From Noviherbaspirillum aerium (lineage in GTDB: Bacteria; Pseudomonadota; Gammaproteobacteria; Burkholderiales; Burkholderiaceae_D): 64,000 nucleotides of DNA. The notes beneath the pieces were generated by a model. It had not been told where the DNA came from. It ran no database searches and was given only the letters and a program-made list of their open reading frames with translations. Shown piece after piece: positions 7,794 through 17,761 of this stretch (position 1 is the first letter of the stretch; every line of letters starts with the position of its first letter). A program made the position numbers and the translations under genes. Where the stretch lies: contig NZ_VFAH01000021.1 of NCBI RefSeq assembly GCF_008929045.1, positions 40,012 through 104,011 on the forward strand, written 5' to 3'.

Positions 7794-9712
7794 TTAATAC
7801 TGCAGTCGTATTTGATGTTTAGGGCGGCAGGCCTAGAATTGTTCAGGATGATGAGCGATTCTAGGAGTAATCATCATGGAAGACTCTGCTCGACAGTATG
7901 TACGTGCCGCATCAGATTGGCACAAGTCACTGAACGATCTCGTCAACCGCCTGCCACCCCGGTTTGGGCGTAAGGAAATGCAGCAGCGTGCCCAGGAGTA
8001 TCTCGAAGGCCTGCTCAAGCCAATCGAACGGAAGAACGGTTGGCAGTTGGCAGTTGGCCGAAGCAATCGGTCAGCCGTCACCGTACAGCGTTCAGCATTT
8101 TCTGGATCGTGCACATTGGAGTGCTGATGACGTGCGCGACGATCTGCGTTCCTATGTCGTTGATCACTTGGGGCAACAAGATGCCATTCTGGTGATCGAT
8201 GAAACCGGATTTCTAAAAAAGGGTATGCATTCGGCAGGTGTGCAGCGTCAATACAGCGGCACCGCAGGCAGAATTGAGAACTGCCAAATCGGCGTGTTCA
8301 TGGCGTACGTGAGCGATCTTGGCCATACCTTGGTTGACCGCGAACTCTATCTGCCCAAGGAGTGGGCGAGCGACGCAGACCGGTGCAAGGCTGCAAAGAT
8401 ACCGGATGACGTAAGCTTTGCTACCAAGCCAGTCATAGCGGGCAAGATGCTTGAGCGCGCTCTCCAGGCTGGTGTGCCCTTTAGCTGGATAACCGCCGAT
8501 GAGGTCTATGGCAACTAACGGGCGCTGCGTGTATGGCTGGAGCAAAGTGATTTGCATTATGTGATGGCCGTGGCATCGAATCAGCATGTCTGGAATAACG
8601 ATCTTCGTCAAATCACCGTTACGGCACTAGCAGCACGGGTGCAGGAGGAACAATGGACTACGCTGTCTGCGGGCGACGGTGCAAAGGGGCCAAGACTGTA
8701 TGACTGGATCAGAATCCCGGTACTGAGTTGGCAGATGCCAGGCCAGCGTTGGGTGTTATTGCGTCGAAGCCGCAGCGGCGACGGGGAAACCACTTACTAC
8801 GTCGCTTACACGCCAAAAGACTGTGATCTGCAAACAATGGTAAAGGTAGCGGGATCTCGCTGGGCGGTCGAGGAGTGCTTTGAAAGCGCTAAAGGCGAAG
8901 TTGGTCTGGACCAGTATGAAGTACGCAGCTGGCATGGATGGTATCGGCATATTACCTTGGCCATGGCAGCACATGCCTACTTGACAGTTCTTCATGCCTG
9001 GGAAATGCCCCGGCCCGCCTATAAAAAAAAGGTTACCGTTCACCCCGCTCGAAGCTTGCGGAAGTCAAGAGCAACACAGAACATCGCTGAGCGGCAGCAA
9101 TAAACAGTGAGTAAGTGCAGGAAGCGAACAACTCGCAAGCAGTTTGGCGATTCTTACGTTCATGAGTATCGACCTGTCGCAACCAGCGCCGCGTGCGCGC
9201 ACCCTGGAAGAAGCGCAAGCGCTCATCGATGAGCTGTGGCTGGTGTTGCGTGCGCAAGCGCAACAGATTGAAGACCAGAACCGGCGCATCCAGATTCTGG
9301 AAGAACGGTTGCGCATGAACTCGCGCAATTCCTCCACACCTCCCTCGGCCGATCCACAGCGGCCTTCCAGTGGCAAATCACCGTCCGGCAAGAAGCGTGG
9401 CGGCCAGCCTGGTCATTCCGGTAAGGCGCGCGCCTTGCTGCCGCCTGACCAAATTACGCACACGCACGACTGCGTGCCCGGCCCGTGCCCGACTTGCGGC
9501 GGTGCCGTGCGCATTACCGGTTTGTGTGCACGGCATCAAGTCATTGAACTGCCGCCGATTCGGCCCGTGGTGACCGAGTACCGGCTCCTGGCCGGTGCCT
9601 GCTGCGCCTGCGGCCAAGTCTGTGAAGCCGGCTTGCCGCCCGGCGTTTCCCGTCGCGTCACAGGCCCGCGCCTGCTGGCCACCGTCGGCACCCTTACCGG
9701 CAGCTATCACTT

Positions 9713-10941
9713 TGCGAATTCAACCGATCGACGCAACAGATTGGTGAAATCGTTCAGCGGGCGTTTCATAGTTGAGTGTTTTTCTTGGACGCGCATTTAA
9801 CTGCCTCGCTACCGTATTAAGTTTCGCCTGCGAGTAGCCTGACAGGTCGATACCTTTAGGGAAATACTGTCTTAACAATCCGTTCGTGTTCTCATTTGAA
9901 CCACGCTGCCAAGGATGATGAGGGTCGCAGAAATAAACTTGTATGTCAGTTGCCAACGTAAAGCGTTTGTGTCCGGCCATTTCCTTACCCCGGTCCCAAG
10001 TCAGTGATTGGTAGAGTTGCTCTGGTAGCTTTCTGGCCTGCCTGATCAGGTCATTGATTACCGTCTCGGTATCTTTGCTCGGTACCTTCACCAGCATGAC
10101 ATAGCGTGTCTGCCGTTCTACCAGAGTCGCAATCTGGCTACTCTTGCCACCGCACAGCAAGTCGCCTTCCCAGTGTCCAGGAACCGCTCGATCTTCCACT
10201 GCAGCTGGGCGCTCGCTGATCGATACTGTGTCAAGAATTCTGCCGTGATTGAGCGTCTTCTGGGTGTAATGGCGTGAACGGCGCATGACGCGTGTACGCC
10301 GCAGATGGGCCAGCAGTTCCTTCTTCAGCGCACCACGGGCCTGAATGTAGAGGCTGCGATAGATAGTCTCGTGTGACACGCGGTGACGCTCATCGTTGGG
10401 ATACGTATGTTTAAGCCATCCGGCAATCTGCTGCGGCGACCACAGCAATTGCAGCTTGGCAGCCACAATGTGCGCCAATGGCCGGTTCTCCACTAGTCTA
10501 CAGGTCTTGGGCCGACGTGCTCGATCCCAAGCCGCTTGCTCGGCCTGGGCTGCCCGGTAGGATTCATAGCCGCCGTTGCGCTTAATCTCACGACTGATAG
10601 TCGATGGCGCTCGCCCTAGCAAGGTCGCCATCGACCGGATTGAATTACCTGCTGCCAGTGCACGCGATATCTCTTCCCGCTCCGGCAACGTCAGCGCCAG
10701 TGCACAACGGCATCGTTGTCGCGGACGTATCCCGCCTGTCTCTGCCAGAATACCTTCTATCGAGGAGTGGTTCCGATTAAACAACTGGGCTATCTGCTGG
10801 AGCGACTCGCCCTTCCGCCAGTGTTCCCACATCACTGCCTTCTGGCTTTCCGAGTAGTAAATCCGTGGTCTCTGCTTCATATGCAACACTCCTTCTGCTT
10901 GCGCAGTCTTTAGTATGTTGCATCCACCGGTTGAATCCATC
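9713..10941 (-). mobile_element. IS30-family element, complete
   Basis: 1229 bases. The ends share ATTCAACCG followed by a looser match (left ATTCAACCGATCGACGCAAC; complement of right ATTCAACCGGTGGATGCAAC). I set the ends by a CTT direct repeat on both sides (9710-9712 and 10942-10944), because removing the element with one CTT restores the IS66 reading frame exactly. The transposase is on the minus strand and intact, so this innermost and therefore youngest element of the nest may be active. Confidence 0.83.
9720..10880 (-). CDS. IS30-family transposase
   Basis: 386 residues from the ATG at 10880 (MKQRPRIYYSESQKAVM), which has GGAG seven bases upstream. An in-frame ATG at 10940 lies in the terminal repeat and has no such site. 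The N-terminal helix-turn-helix region reads GESLQQIAQLFNRNHSSIEGIL, followed by LLGRAPSTISREIKRNGGYE. The catalytic DDE residues sit in VPGHWEGDLLCG, LTWDRGKEMAGH and PWQRGSNENTNGLLRQYFPKG, the classic IS30 signature. The length is normal for the family and there is no disabling mutation. The gene occupies nearly the whole element, with its stop just inside the left end. It lies antisense to the interrupted IS66 transposase. Confidence 0.95.
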   Translation of the reverse strand: MKQRPRIYYSESQKAVMWEHWRKGESLQQIAQLFNRNHSSIEGILAETGGIRPRQRCRCALALTLPEREEISRALAAGNSIRSMATLLGRAPSTISREIKRNGGYESYRAAQAEQAAWDRARRPKTCRLVENRPLAHIVAAKLQLLWSPQQIAGWLKHTYPNDERHRVSHETIYRSLYIQARGALKKELLAHLRRTRVMRRSRHYTQKTLNHGRILDTVSISERPAAVEDRAVPGHWEGDLLCGGKSSQIATLVERQTRYVMLVKVPSKDTETVINDLIRQARKLPEQLYQSLTWDRGKEMAGHKRFTLATDIQVYFCDPHHPWQRGSNENTNGLLRQYFPKGIDLSGYSQAKLNTVARQLNARPRKTLNYETPAERFHQSVASIG

Positions 10942-12095
10942 CTTGAGCAAGCGGCAGGTACAAGGCGTGCTGGCCGACTTGTTCGGCATCGAGCTGTCGG
11001 TGGGCGCCATCAGCGAAGGCGAAGCCGAGATCGGTGCGGCACTGCAGGACATCGTCCAGCAGGCACACGTCCATGTGCAGCAAGCCGGCGTCGTACATGC
11101 CGACGAGACCGGCCATAAGCAAGGCGGCTGCCGACACTGGCTGTGGCTGGTGGTGGCCGGCACCGTAGCCGTGTTTCAGACGGCGGCTACGCGCAGTGCG
11201 CAAGCGGCCAGGGCGGCACTGGGCGAGCGCTTTGCCGGCATTCTGGTGTCGGATCGCTATGGCGCCTATGCCTGGGTCGAGACAGCGCGCCGGCAACTGT
11301 GTTGGGCGCATCTGCTGCGCGACTTCACGAAGATAGCCGAGCGCAGTGGGGAGTCAGGACGCATTGGAGACGAGCTGGTCGCCTGTACGCAGCGCATGTT
11401 CCGCTTCTGGCATTGGGCGCGGGACGGCACCTTGAGCCGCAGTATGTTTACTTGCCACATGCGGTTCTTGCGTCATCGCATCGAGGCGCTGTTGCAGCAA
11501 GGCGCGCAGGGCCGGCATGCCGAGACGGCGCGTACTTGCCAGCACATCCTGCGACTGCGTCAGGCGTTGTGGAGCTTCGTCGATACACCGGGAGTCGAGC
11601 CCACTAACAATCTGGCCGAGCGCACCCTTCGCAGCTTCGTGATCTGGCGGAAAATCAGCTTCGGGACGCAGTCGGTGCGTGGCTCACACTATGTCGAGCG
11701 CATCATGACGGTCGTCGGCAGTTGCAAGCTGCAAGGTCGCAATCCGCTTACCTTCCTCACACAGGCCATTCAAGCACATTGGGGAGATGGCGTTGCTCCT
11801 TCCTTAATCCAAGACAGCTTCGCCGCAGGGTGAACGGTTACAAAAAAAGAAACCTCAGTCAGCGATGAAATACTGGAAGCAGCTAAGAATGTACTCATCC
11901 CACTGACTGTTCCGGAAATCCGCAAACTGCTCTGGCAGCTGGTATGGCGGATGCCACCACCGGTGACGTTCATTATTGCTTGGTCCTTCTGGCGCCGACG
12001 ACATCAGGCCATTGCTATGCTCTGCCAATATCGCCGACGCGCTAAGGATAAACTCCAACTGTAGTATTAACATCCCGACTAATTTGCATATGGTT

Positions 12096-13184
12096 CTATT
12101 GCCTTGGCGTCCTGATCTCCTTCAGTACTTGCTCCGTATGCTCGCCGACTTTCGGAATCGGCCGCCCAGCGGCGGCCGGTGAGTTTGAAAAGCGCGGCGC
12201 CGGATGTGCCTGCAGCAGCCCGTCCTCCACGCTGTAAATGCCGCGCGCGGCGATGTGCGGATGACGAGCCGCCTCCGACGGCGCCAGCACCGGCGCAAAG
12301 CAGGCGTCGCTGCCTTCGAGCAGCGCACACCATGCATCGCGCGGCCGAGTCGCAAACAGTGCCGCCAGTTGCTGTTTCTGCTCGGGCCATTGCGATACCT
12401 TGTTTTGATTCGCAAAACGCGGATCGTCTTCCAGGCCGAGCTTTTCCAGCAACAGTCGATAGAATTTCGGTTCCAGGGCGCCTACCGTGATGTCGCGCCC
12501 GTCGGCACAGCGGTAGCTGGTATACCAGTGTGGGCCGTCCAGCAGTGACGTGCCGCGCTTCTCGCTGCCCAGGCCGCCGCCGATCAAGTCCAGCATCAGG
12601 TTCATCAGGTGCGCCGAGCCATCGACGATTGCGGCATCGACCACCTGCCCTTGCCCGCCGCTGCGCGCATTCAGGATGCCGGCCAAGACGCCGACGGCAA
12701 GATAGAGCGCGCCACCGCCCAGGTCGCCAACCAGTGTCGGCGGCGCGACAGGCGGCTGGCCGGCTTCACTCGCGTACCAGAGCGCACCCGACAGCGCGAT
12801 GTAGTTGGCGTCGTGGCCGGCCGTCTGCGCCAGCGGCCCGTCCTGGCCCCAGCCGGTCATGCGGCCGTACACCAGGCGCGGGTTGTGCGCCATGCATACG
12901 TCGGGCCCGAGGCCCAGGCGCTCCATCACGCCCGGGCGCATGCCTTCGATCAGCGCGTCGGCGCCCTCGATCAAGCGCAGCACGGTGTCGATTGACGCCG
13001 GCGATTTCAGGTCGAGCGCGACCGAGCGCTTGCCGCGCCGCGTGATTGCCGCCGGCAGGTCGCCGCCGCCCGGCCGTTCGATGACGATGACGTCGGCGCC
13101 GAGGTCGGCCAGCAGCATGCCGCAGAACGGACCGGGGCCGATACCGGCGATCTCAATGATTTTTACGCCTTTGAGTACGCTCAT
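12096..13184 (-). CDS. Alpha-methylacyl-CoA racemase-like family III CoA-transferase fold protein
   Basis: 362 residues, the length of racemases of this fold (true transferases are nearer 400). GIGPGPFCGMLLADLGADVIVIERP opens the protein. GHDANYIALSGAL and GDLGGGALYLAVG contain His124 and Asp154, which align with the His126/Asp156 acid-base pair of the mycobacterial racemase. Racemases of this kind invert the 2-methyl centre of branched acyl-CoA so that the (S) form can enter acyl-CoA dehydrogenation. It is the last gene of a minus-strand operon carrying acyl-CoA dehydrogenase, thiolase and a FadB-like enzyme, so racemisation plus beta-oxidation of methyl-branched chains is a natural reading. 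A CoA-transferase role is less likely. Confidence 0.85.
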   Translation of the reverse strand: MSVLKGVKIIEIAGIGPGPFCGMLLADLGADVIVIERPGGGDLPAAITRRGKRSVALDLKSPASIDTVLRLIEGADALIEGMRPGVMERLGLGPDVCMAHNPRLVYGRMTGWGQDGPLAQTAGHDANYIALSGALWYASEAGQPPVAPPTLVGDLGGGALYLAVGVLAGILNARSGGQGQVVDAAIVDGSAHLMNLMLDLIGGGLGSEKRGTSLLDGPHWYTSYRCADGRDITVGALEPKFYRLLLEKLGLEDDPRFANQNKVSQWPEQKQQLAALFATRPRDAWCALLEGSDACFAPVLAPSEAARHPHIAARGIYSVEDGLLQAHPAPRFSNSPAAAGRPIPKVGEHTEQVLKEIRTPRQ

Positions 13185-13241
13185 AGGAATGGTTTCGCTT
13201 TTCGGATAAGGCGCCTCCTCCTTAGGGAGGAGGGGGTGTCG

Positions 13242-15362
13242 TTACTTGTAAAACGTCTCGTCTTTCTCTGCCATCGTTTTCAGTAAAGCGGGGGGCGCGA
13301 AACGCTCGCCGTACTGTTTCGCCAGACGTTCGCACTGTTCGACGAACTGCGTGACGCCAACGGTATGCACCCATGAGAGTGGCCCGCCTCGGAACACCGG
13401 GAAGCCCCAGGCGAGGATAGCGCCGACGTCGGCATCGCGCGCCGTGGTGAGCACACCCTCTTCCATGCAGTGTACGGTCTCTACCGCCTGCACTGTGACC
13501 AGGCGCTCGATCAACTGCTGCACCTCGGGCTGCGCCTTCGCTGGCGGAAACAATTCGCCTAGTCCAGGCCAGAGGTGCTTCTTGCCGCCCTGCGGATAAT
13601 CATAGTAACCCGTTCCGGCCTTCTTGCCGATGCGGCCGAGTTCCACCATCTGCGCCGCCACTTCGTGGCCAGGGCGCGGCTGGTAGGCGGCGCCGAGGTC
13701 GGCACGGGTCTGCTGGTCGATCTTGCAGATCAGCTCGCTCGACACTTCGTCGGTCAGCGCGAGAGGGCCGACCGGCATGCCGGCCATGAGACCGGCGTTT
13801 TCAATCAGGGCCGGCGCGACACCTTCCTTGAGCATCGTGAGGCCTTCCAGCACGTAGGTCGAGAACACGCGGCTGGTGTAAAAGCCACGCGAGTCGTTCA
13901 CTACGATAGGCGTCATGCCGAGTGCCTTGACCAGGTCGAGCGAGCGCGCCAGCGTGTCCTGGCTAGTCTGCTTGCCGACGATAATTTCGACCAGCGGCAT
14001 CTTGTCGACCGGCGAGAAGAAATGCAGGCCGATGAAATTTGCCGGACGCCCGCTCGCTTCGGCCAGGCCTGTGATCGGTAACGTCGAGGTGTTGGACGCG
14101 AAGATCGCGTCGGCGGCGATCACCGCTTCGCTCTTGTTCGTCACGTCGGCCTTGATTGCGCGATCTTCGAACACGGCTTCGATCACGATCTCGGCGCCTT
14201 GCAGCAGCGCGTAGTCGGTAGTCGGCACGATGCGGTCGAGCAGGGCCTGCGCCTTGCCTTGCGTAAGCTGGCCGCGTTCAACCTGTTTGGCGAGCAGCGC
14301 CTGCGAATACGCCTTGCCCTTTTCGGCCGCTTCCTGCGTCATGTCGATCAGCACCACCTGCAGGCCTGCCTTGGCCGCGACGTAGGCCACGCCCGCGCCC
14401 ATCATGCCGGCGCCAAGCACCCCGATCTTGTTGTAGCGCTGCACCGGCACGCCGGCCGGGCGCCCCGCCAGTTTGTTCGCCTCGCCCATGCTGAAGAACA
14501 GTGTGCGGATCATGTTCTTCGCTTCCGGCCTCATCACCGTTTCCACGAAATAGCGCGCTTCGGTCTGCAAGCCGGTGTCGATGTCGGTGATCAGGCCTTC
14601 ATACACGCAGGACAGGATGTTGAGCGGTGCCGGATAGTTGCCGAAGGTCTTGGCACGCAGCATCGCGTTGCCGGCCATGAAAACTTGCTGCACCGCCGGC
14701 GACGAAACCGCGCCGCCGGGAATCTTGTAGCCCTTGATGTCCCACGGCTGCAGCTTTTTCTCCTGTTGCGCTAGCAGCCATTCGCGCGCTGCCTGCACTT
14801 CGCTTCCAGCCGCGACTACCGCGTCGATGATACCGAGCTTCAACGCATCAGCCACCTTCAGGCGTTTTCCTTCCAGCAACAGCGGCAGCGCTTTCTGGAT
14901 GCCGATCAGGCGCGGCAGGCGTTGTGTGCCGCCGCCTCCCGGCAAGAGACCGAGCGTGACTTCGGGCAGACCAAAGCGCGCTTTCGGATTGTCAGCGGCG
15001 ACGCGGTAATGGCCGGTCAGTGCCACTTCGAGGCCGCCGCCCAAAGTCGTGCCAGGCAGTGCCATCGCGACCGGCTTGCCGCAGGTTTCAAGCTGACGCA
15101 GCGCGCGGTTCAGGCGCATTACGCGGTTGAACAGTTCGCCGGCTTCATCGGCCGACAGCAGCCATTCGAGATCGCCTCCGGCGATAAAGTCGGGTTTGCC
15201 GGAAGTCATCAGGATACCCTTGACTGCGGCGTCGGCCACCGCGCGCCCGAGCGCGGCGAACAGTGCGTCGCAGCTTTCGCCGTTCAATACGTTCTGGCTG
15301 CGGCCAGACATGTTCCAGGTCAGCGTGGCGATGCCTTGTTGGTCGAGCGTGAAGTCGATCAT
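13242..15362 (-). CDS. Bifunctional enoyl-CoA hydratase / 3-hydroxyacyl-CoA dehydrogenase (FadB/FadJ type)
   Basis: 706 residues, typical of FadB/FadJ. Residues about 1-190 form the crotonase domain, with both hydratase glutamates present: E112 in LGGGLEVALTGHYR and E134 in LPEVTLGLLPGGGGTQR. From about 312 an NAD-binding Rossmann domain starts with KIGVLGAGMMGAGVAYVAA. The dehydrogenase catalytic His is in GLHFFSPVDKMPLVEII. The C-terminal 3HAD domains follow (GFYTSRVF, then GKKAGTGYYDYP). It catalyses hydration of trans-2-enoyl-CoA and oxidation of L-3-hydroxyacyl-CoA. It lies 10 bases after the thiolase gene, the usual partner in a fatty acid oxidation complex. All key residues are retained. 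Confidence 0.95.
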   Translation of the reverse strand: MIDFTLDQQGIATLTWNMSGRSQNVLNGESCDALFAALGRAVADAAVKGILMTSGKPDFIAGGDLEWLLSADEAGELFNRVMRLNRALRQLETCGKPVAMALPGTTLGGGLEVALTGHYRVAADNPKARFGLPEVTLGLLPGGGGTQRLPRLIGIQKALPLLLEGKRLKVADALKLGIIDAVVAAGSEVQAAREWLLAQQEKKLQPWDIKGYKIPGGAVSSPAVQQVFMAGNAMLRAKTFGNYPAPLNILSCVYEGLITDIDTGLQTEARYFVETVMRPEAKNMIRTLFFSMGEANKLAGRPAGVPVQRYNKIGVLGAGMMGAGVAYVAAKAGLQVVLIDMTQEAAEKGKAYSQALLAKQVERGQLTQGKAQALLDRIVPTTDYALLQGAEIVIEAVFEDRAIKADVTNKSEAVIAADAIFASNTSTLPITGLAEASGRPANFIGLHFFSPVDKMPLVEIIVGKQTSQDTLARSLDLVKALGMTPIVVNDSRGFYTSRVFSTYVLEGLTMLKEGVAPALIENAGLMAGMPVGPLALTDEVSSELICKIDQQTRADLGAAYQPRPGHEVAAQMVELGRIGKKAGTGYYDYPQGGKKHLWPGLGELFPPAKAQPEVQQLIERLVTVQAVETVHCMEEGVLTTARDADVGAILAWGFPVFRGGPLSWVHTVGVTQFVEQCERLAKQYGERFAPPALLKTMAEKDETFYK

Positions 15363-15372
15363 GTCTAACCTT

Positions 15373-16578
15373 TCAAATACGTTCGATGATGGTGGCGGTG
15401 CCCATGCCGGCGCCTACGCACAAGGTGGCCAGGCCGGTGGAGACGTTGCGCCTTTCCATTTCGTCGAGCAGGATGCCGAGGATCATCGCACCGGTTGCGC
15501 CGAGCGGATGGCCCATCGCGATCGCGCCGCCGTTGACGTTGATCCTGTCGTGCGAGACGGACAGCGCCTCCATGAAGCGCAGCACTACCGCCGCGAAGGC
15601 TTCGTTCAGTTCCCACAGGTCGATATCAGCGACCGACATGCCGGCGCGCTTCATGGCCTTTTCGGCGGCGTAGCTGGGACCGGTCAGCATGATCGACGGT
15701 TCCGAACCGATCGACGCGAACGAGCGGATGCGCGCACGCGGCTTGAGACCTGTACGTTCAGCGACGGCACGGTTTCCGATCAGGACAGCAGCGGCGCCGT
15801 CGACGATGCCCGAGCTGTTGCCGGCGTGGTGCACATGTTGCACCTGCTCAATCTGCGGATAACGCTGCTTGATTACGGCGTCGAAACCGAACTGCTCGCC
15901 CATATCGGCGAACGAAGCTTTCAACTGGCCGAGCGACTCGATGGTGGTCTCCGGGCGTATCAGTTCGTCGCGGTCGAGGATGGTCAGGCCGTTGCGGTCG
16001 GCCACCGGCACCACGGTCTTCGCGAAGTGGCCGGCGTCCCACGCGCGCTGCGCGCGCTGCTGGCTTTCGACCGCATACGCATCGACGTCGCGGCGACTGT
16101 AGCCCCAGATGGTCGCGATGGCATCGGCCGACACCCCTTGCGGCACGAAATAGCGCCTGAATGCGCTCTGTGGATCGACCGGCCAGGCGCCGCCGGACGA
16201 GCCCATCGGCACGCGCGACATCGCTTCGACGCCGCCACCGACCACCAAGTCGGACTGGCCCGACATCACTTGTGCGGCCGCCATGTTGCAGGCTTCCAGG
16301 CCGGAAGCGCAGAAGCGGTTGATCTGGACACCGGCCACGCTCTCGGCGTAGTCGGCGGCCAGCGCTGCGATACGGCCGATGCACGCGCCTTGCTCGCCGA
16401 CCGGCTCGACGCAACCGAGCACGACATCGTCGATCAATCCGGTGTCGAGGTGGTTACGCGTGCCGAGCGCCCGCAATGCGGTTTCGGCCAGCCGCAGGGG
16501 CGTTACGCCATGCAGCGCCCCGTCTTTCTTGCCCTTGCCGCGCGGGGTGCGGACGGCATCGTAGATATAGGCTTCCAT
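15373..16578 (-). CDS. Acetyl-CoA C-acyltransferase (thiolase, FadA-like)
   Basis: 401 residues. The nucleophilic Cys90 is in [15 protein letters not shown], and the C-terminal half has [15 protein letters not shown] with the catalytic His and [12 protein letters not shown] with the second Cys. It is therefore a complete degradative thiolase that cleaves 3-ketoacyl-CoA to acetyl-CoA (or propionyl-CoA from a 2-methyl substrate) and a shortened acyl-CoA. The gene precedes the FadB-like gene by 10 bases and follows the acyl-CoA dehydrogenase gene by 46, so the operon encodes all four steps of a beta-oxidation turn. Chain-length preference cannot be judged. Confidence 0.95.
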   Translation of the reverse strand: MEAYIYDAVRTPRGKGKKDGALHGVTPLRLAETALRALGTRNHLDTGLIDDVVLGCVEPVGEQGACIGRIAALAADYAESVAGVQINRFCASGLEACNMAAAQVMSGQSDLVVGGGVEAMSRVPMGSSGGAWPVDPQSAFRRYFVPQGVSADAIATIWGYSRRDVDAYAVESQQRAQRAWDAGHFAKTVVPVADRNGLTILDRDELIRPETTIESLGQLKASFADMGEQFGFDAVIKQRYPQIEQVQHVHHAGNSSGIVDGAAAVLIGNRAVAERTGLKPRARIRSFASIGSEPSIMLTGPSYAAEKAMKRAGMSVADIDLWELNEAFAAVVLRFMEALSVSHDRINVNGGAIAMGHPLGATGAMILGILLDEMERRNVSTGLATLCVGAGMGTATIIERI

Positions 16579-16624
16579 TTGCTCTCCTAATTGACTTCCC
16601 TCCCCAGCAAGCGGGAGAACGTGA

Positions 16625-17761
16625 TTACAGATTGCGGCTGATGAGTTCCTTCATGATTTCATTGGTGCCGCCATAGATGCGCTGCACGCGTGAATCGGCC
16701 CAGGCGCGGGTGATCGGGTATTCCCACATGAAGCCGTAGCCGCCATGCAGTTGCACACAGCGATCGAGCGTGCGGAATTGCATCTCGGTGGTCCAATACT
16801 TGGCCATCGACGCGGTCGCCGCGTCGAGCTTGCCTTCCATCAGCAGTTGCAGGCATCGATCGACGAATACGCGCCCCAGTTCCAGGTCGGTGCGGATTTC
16901 CGCGAGCGCGTGGGCGACGGTCTGGAATTCGCCGATTGGGCGCTTGAACGCCTTGCGGTCGCGTGTGTACGCGAGCGTCCATTCGAGGCCGGCTTCGACG
17001 CTGGCGATCGAGGTGACCGAAATCTGCAGACGCTCCCACGGCAGTTCCTGCATCAGGTATTTGAAACCGTGCCCTTCTTCGCCGAGCAGGTTGGCCGCAG
17101 GTACACGCACGTTGTCGAAGAACAGTTCGGACGTATCCTGCGCCTTCAAGCCGGCTTTTTTCAGGCGCTTGCCCTTGGAGAAGCCCGGCATCGAGGTGTC
17201 GACCACGAACAGGCTGATGCCTTTCGAACCGGCTTCGGGATCCGTCTTGGCGACCACGATTACGAGGTCGGCGTGCCAGCCATTGGTGATGAAGGTCTTG
17301 GAGCCGTTCAGGAGATAGTGGCCGCCATCGCGCACGGCGGTTGTCTTGACGCCTTGCAAATCGGAGCCGGCGCCCGGTTCGGTCATCGCGATTGCACCGA
17401 TCATCTCGCCGGTGGCCATTTTCGGCAGATAGGTCGATTTCAGATATTCGCTGCCGTAATGCTCGATGTAGGGGGCGACGATTTCCGAGTGCAGGCCGAA
17501 ACCGAGGCCGGTACAGCCGATGCGTGCCTGCTCTTCCATCAGCACCACGCTGTACAGCTTGTCACCGCCGGCGCCACCGTACTGCTCCGGCATGCTGGCG
17601 CACAGGAAGCCGGCTGCGCCGGCCTTGAGCCAGACCTTGCGGTCGACATAACCCTGCTCTTCCCAGCGTTCGTTATGTGGTGCAACCTCGGTTTCCATGA
17701 ACCGGCGCGCGGCCTCGCGCAGCATCTCATGTTCTTCGGCAAATAGCGTGCGGGGAATCAT
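16625..17761 (-). CDS. Acyl-CoA dehydrogenase
   Basis: 378 residues. IGAIAMTEPGAGSDLQGVKTTAV is the flavin/substrate signature and RDRKAFKRPIGEFQTVAHALAEI the C-domain signature. The FAD-binding tail is RIYGGTNEIMKELISRNL. The Glu used by MCAD (in YEGT) is Gly here, and Glu in ELPWERLQIS sits where long-chain and isovaleryl-CoA dehydrogenases keep their base, so it groups with the LCAD/IVD type. It is the first gene of the four-gene beta-oxidation operon and is divergent from the AraC regulator at 18027, its likely controller. It delivers electrons to ETF. Confidence 0.93.
   Translation of the reverse strand: MIPRTLFAEEHEMLREAARRFMETEVAPHNERWEEQGYVDRKVWLKAGAAGFLCASMPEQYGGAGGDKLYSVVLMEEQARIGCTGLGFGLHSEIVAPYIEHYGSEYLKSTYLPKMATGEMIGAIAMTEPGAGSDLQGVKTTAVRDGGHYLLNGSKTFITNGWHADLVIVVAKTDPEAGSKGISLFVVDTSMPGFSKGKRLKKAGLKAQDTSELFFDNVRVPAANLLGEEGHGFKYLMQELPWERLQISVTSIASVEAGLEWTLAYTRDRKAFKRPIGEFQTVAHALAEIRTDLELGRVFVDRCLQLLMEGKLDAATASMAKYWTTEMQFRTLDRCVQLHGGYGFMWEYPITRAWADSRVQRIYGGTNEIMKELISRNL

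Larger units (their letters stand above)
9162..11833 (+). pseudogene. IS66-family transposase (TnpC), split by IS30
   Basis: The N-terminal part runs from ATG 9162 (MSIDLSQPAPRARTLEEAQA) to LTGSYH at 9712. It has a coiled region (LWLVLRAQAQQIEDQNRRIQ) and a zinc-finger-like CPTCGG segment. The C-terminal part resumes with LSKRQVQGVLADLFG at 10945 and ends at 11833. It holds the DDE residues in VVHADETGHKQGG, LVSDRYGAYAW and EPTNNLAERTLRSF. Deleting the IS30 copy and one CTT repeat rejoins TATCAC to TTGAGC in frame, giving a protein of about 480 residues, the normal TnpC length. So apart from the insertion the gene looks intact, and the element was probably active when IS30 arrived. Confidence 0.9.
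9032..11841 (+). mobile_element. IS66-family element (ISBst12-like, tnpC only), interrupted by IS30
   Basis: The ends are GTTACCGTTCACCCC at 9032 and the complement of GGGTGAACGGTTAC at 11841, a good inverted repeat. The 8-base duplication AAAAAAAG flanks it (9024-9031 and 11842-11849), which is the size known for IS66. After removing the inner IS30 copy it is about 1.58 kb. No tnpA or tnpB precedes the transposase, as in the ISBst12 subgroup. The insertion lies inside the IS701 transposase gene. Confidence 0.87.
7876..12064 (+). pseudogene. IS701-family transposase, broken and interrupted
   Basis: The reading frame can be pieced together as follows. MEDSARQYVRAASDWHKSL starts at 7876. A 7-base tandem duplication (GTTGGCA repeated near 8042-8060) shifts the frame, which resumes as [18 protein letters not shown]. 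The catalytic region [13 protein letters not shown] follows. A TAA stop sits at 8516-8518, and the protein continues in the same frame as RALRVWLEQSDLHYVMAVA to PRPAYKKK. There the IS66 element is inserted in an A-rich tract. The C-terminus (DEILEAAKNVLIPLTVPEIR to KDKLQL) resumes after 11850 in a different frame and stops at 12064. With one duplication, one nonsense codon, one insertion and one frame slip, it is certainly non-functional. Confidence 0.88.
7798..12066 (+). mobile_element. IS701-family element, interrupted and decayed
   Basis: The left end TACTGCAGTCG (from 7798) and the complement of the right end (TACTACAGTTG, ending at 12066) form terminal inverted repeats, and TTAA stands on each side (7794-7797 and 12067-12070). 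This fits the 4-base YTAR duplication reported for IS701. Without the inner IS66/IS30 insertion the element would be about 1.45 kb, normal for the family. It sits between two convergent operons, so its arrival broke no gene. Its transposase is multiply inactivated. Confidence 0.8.
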
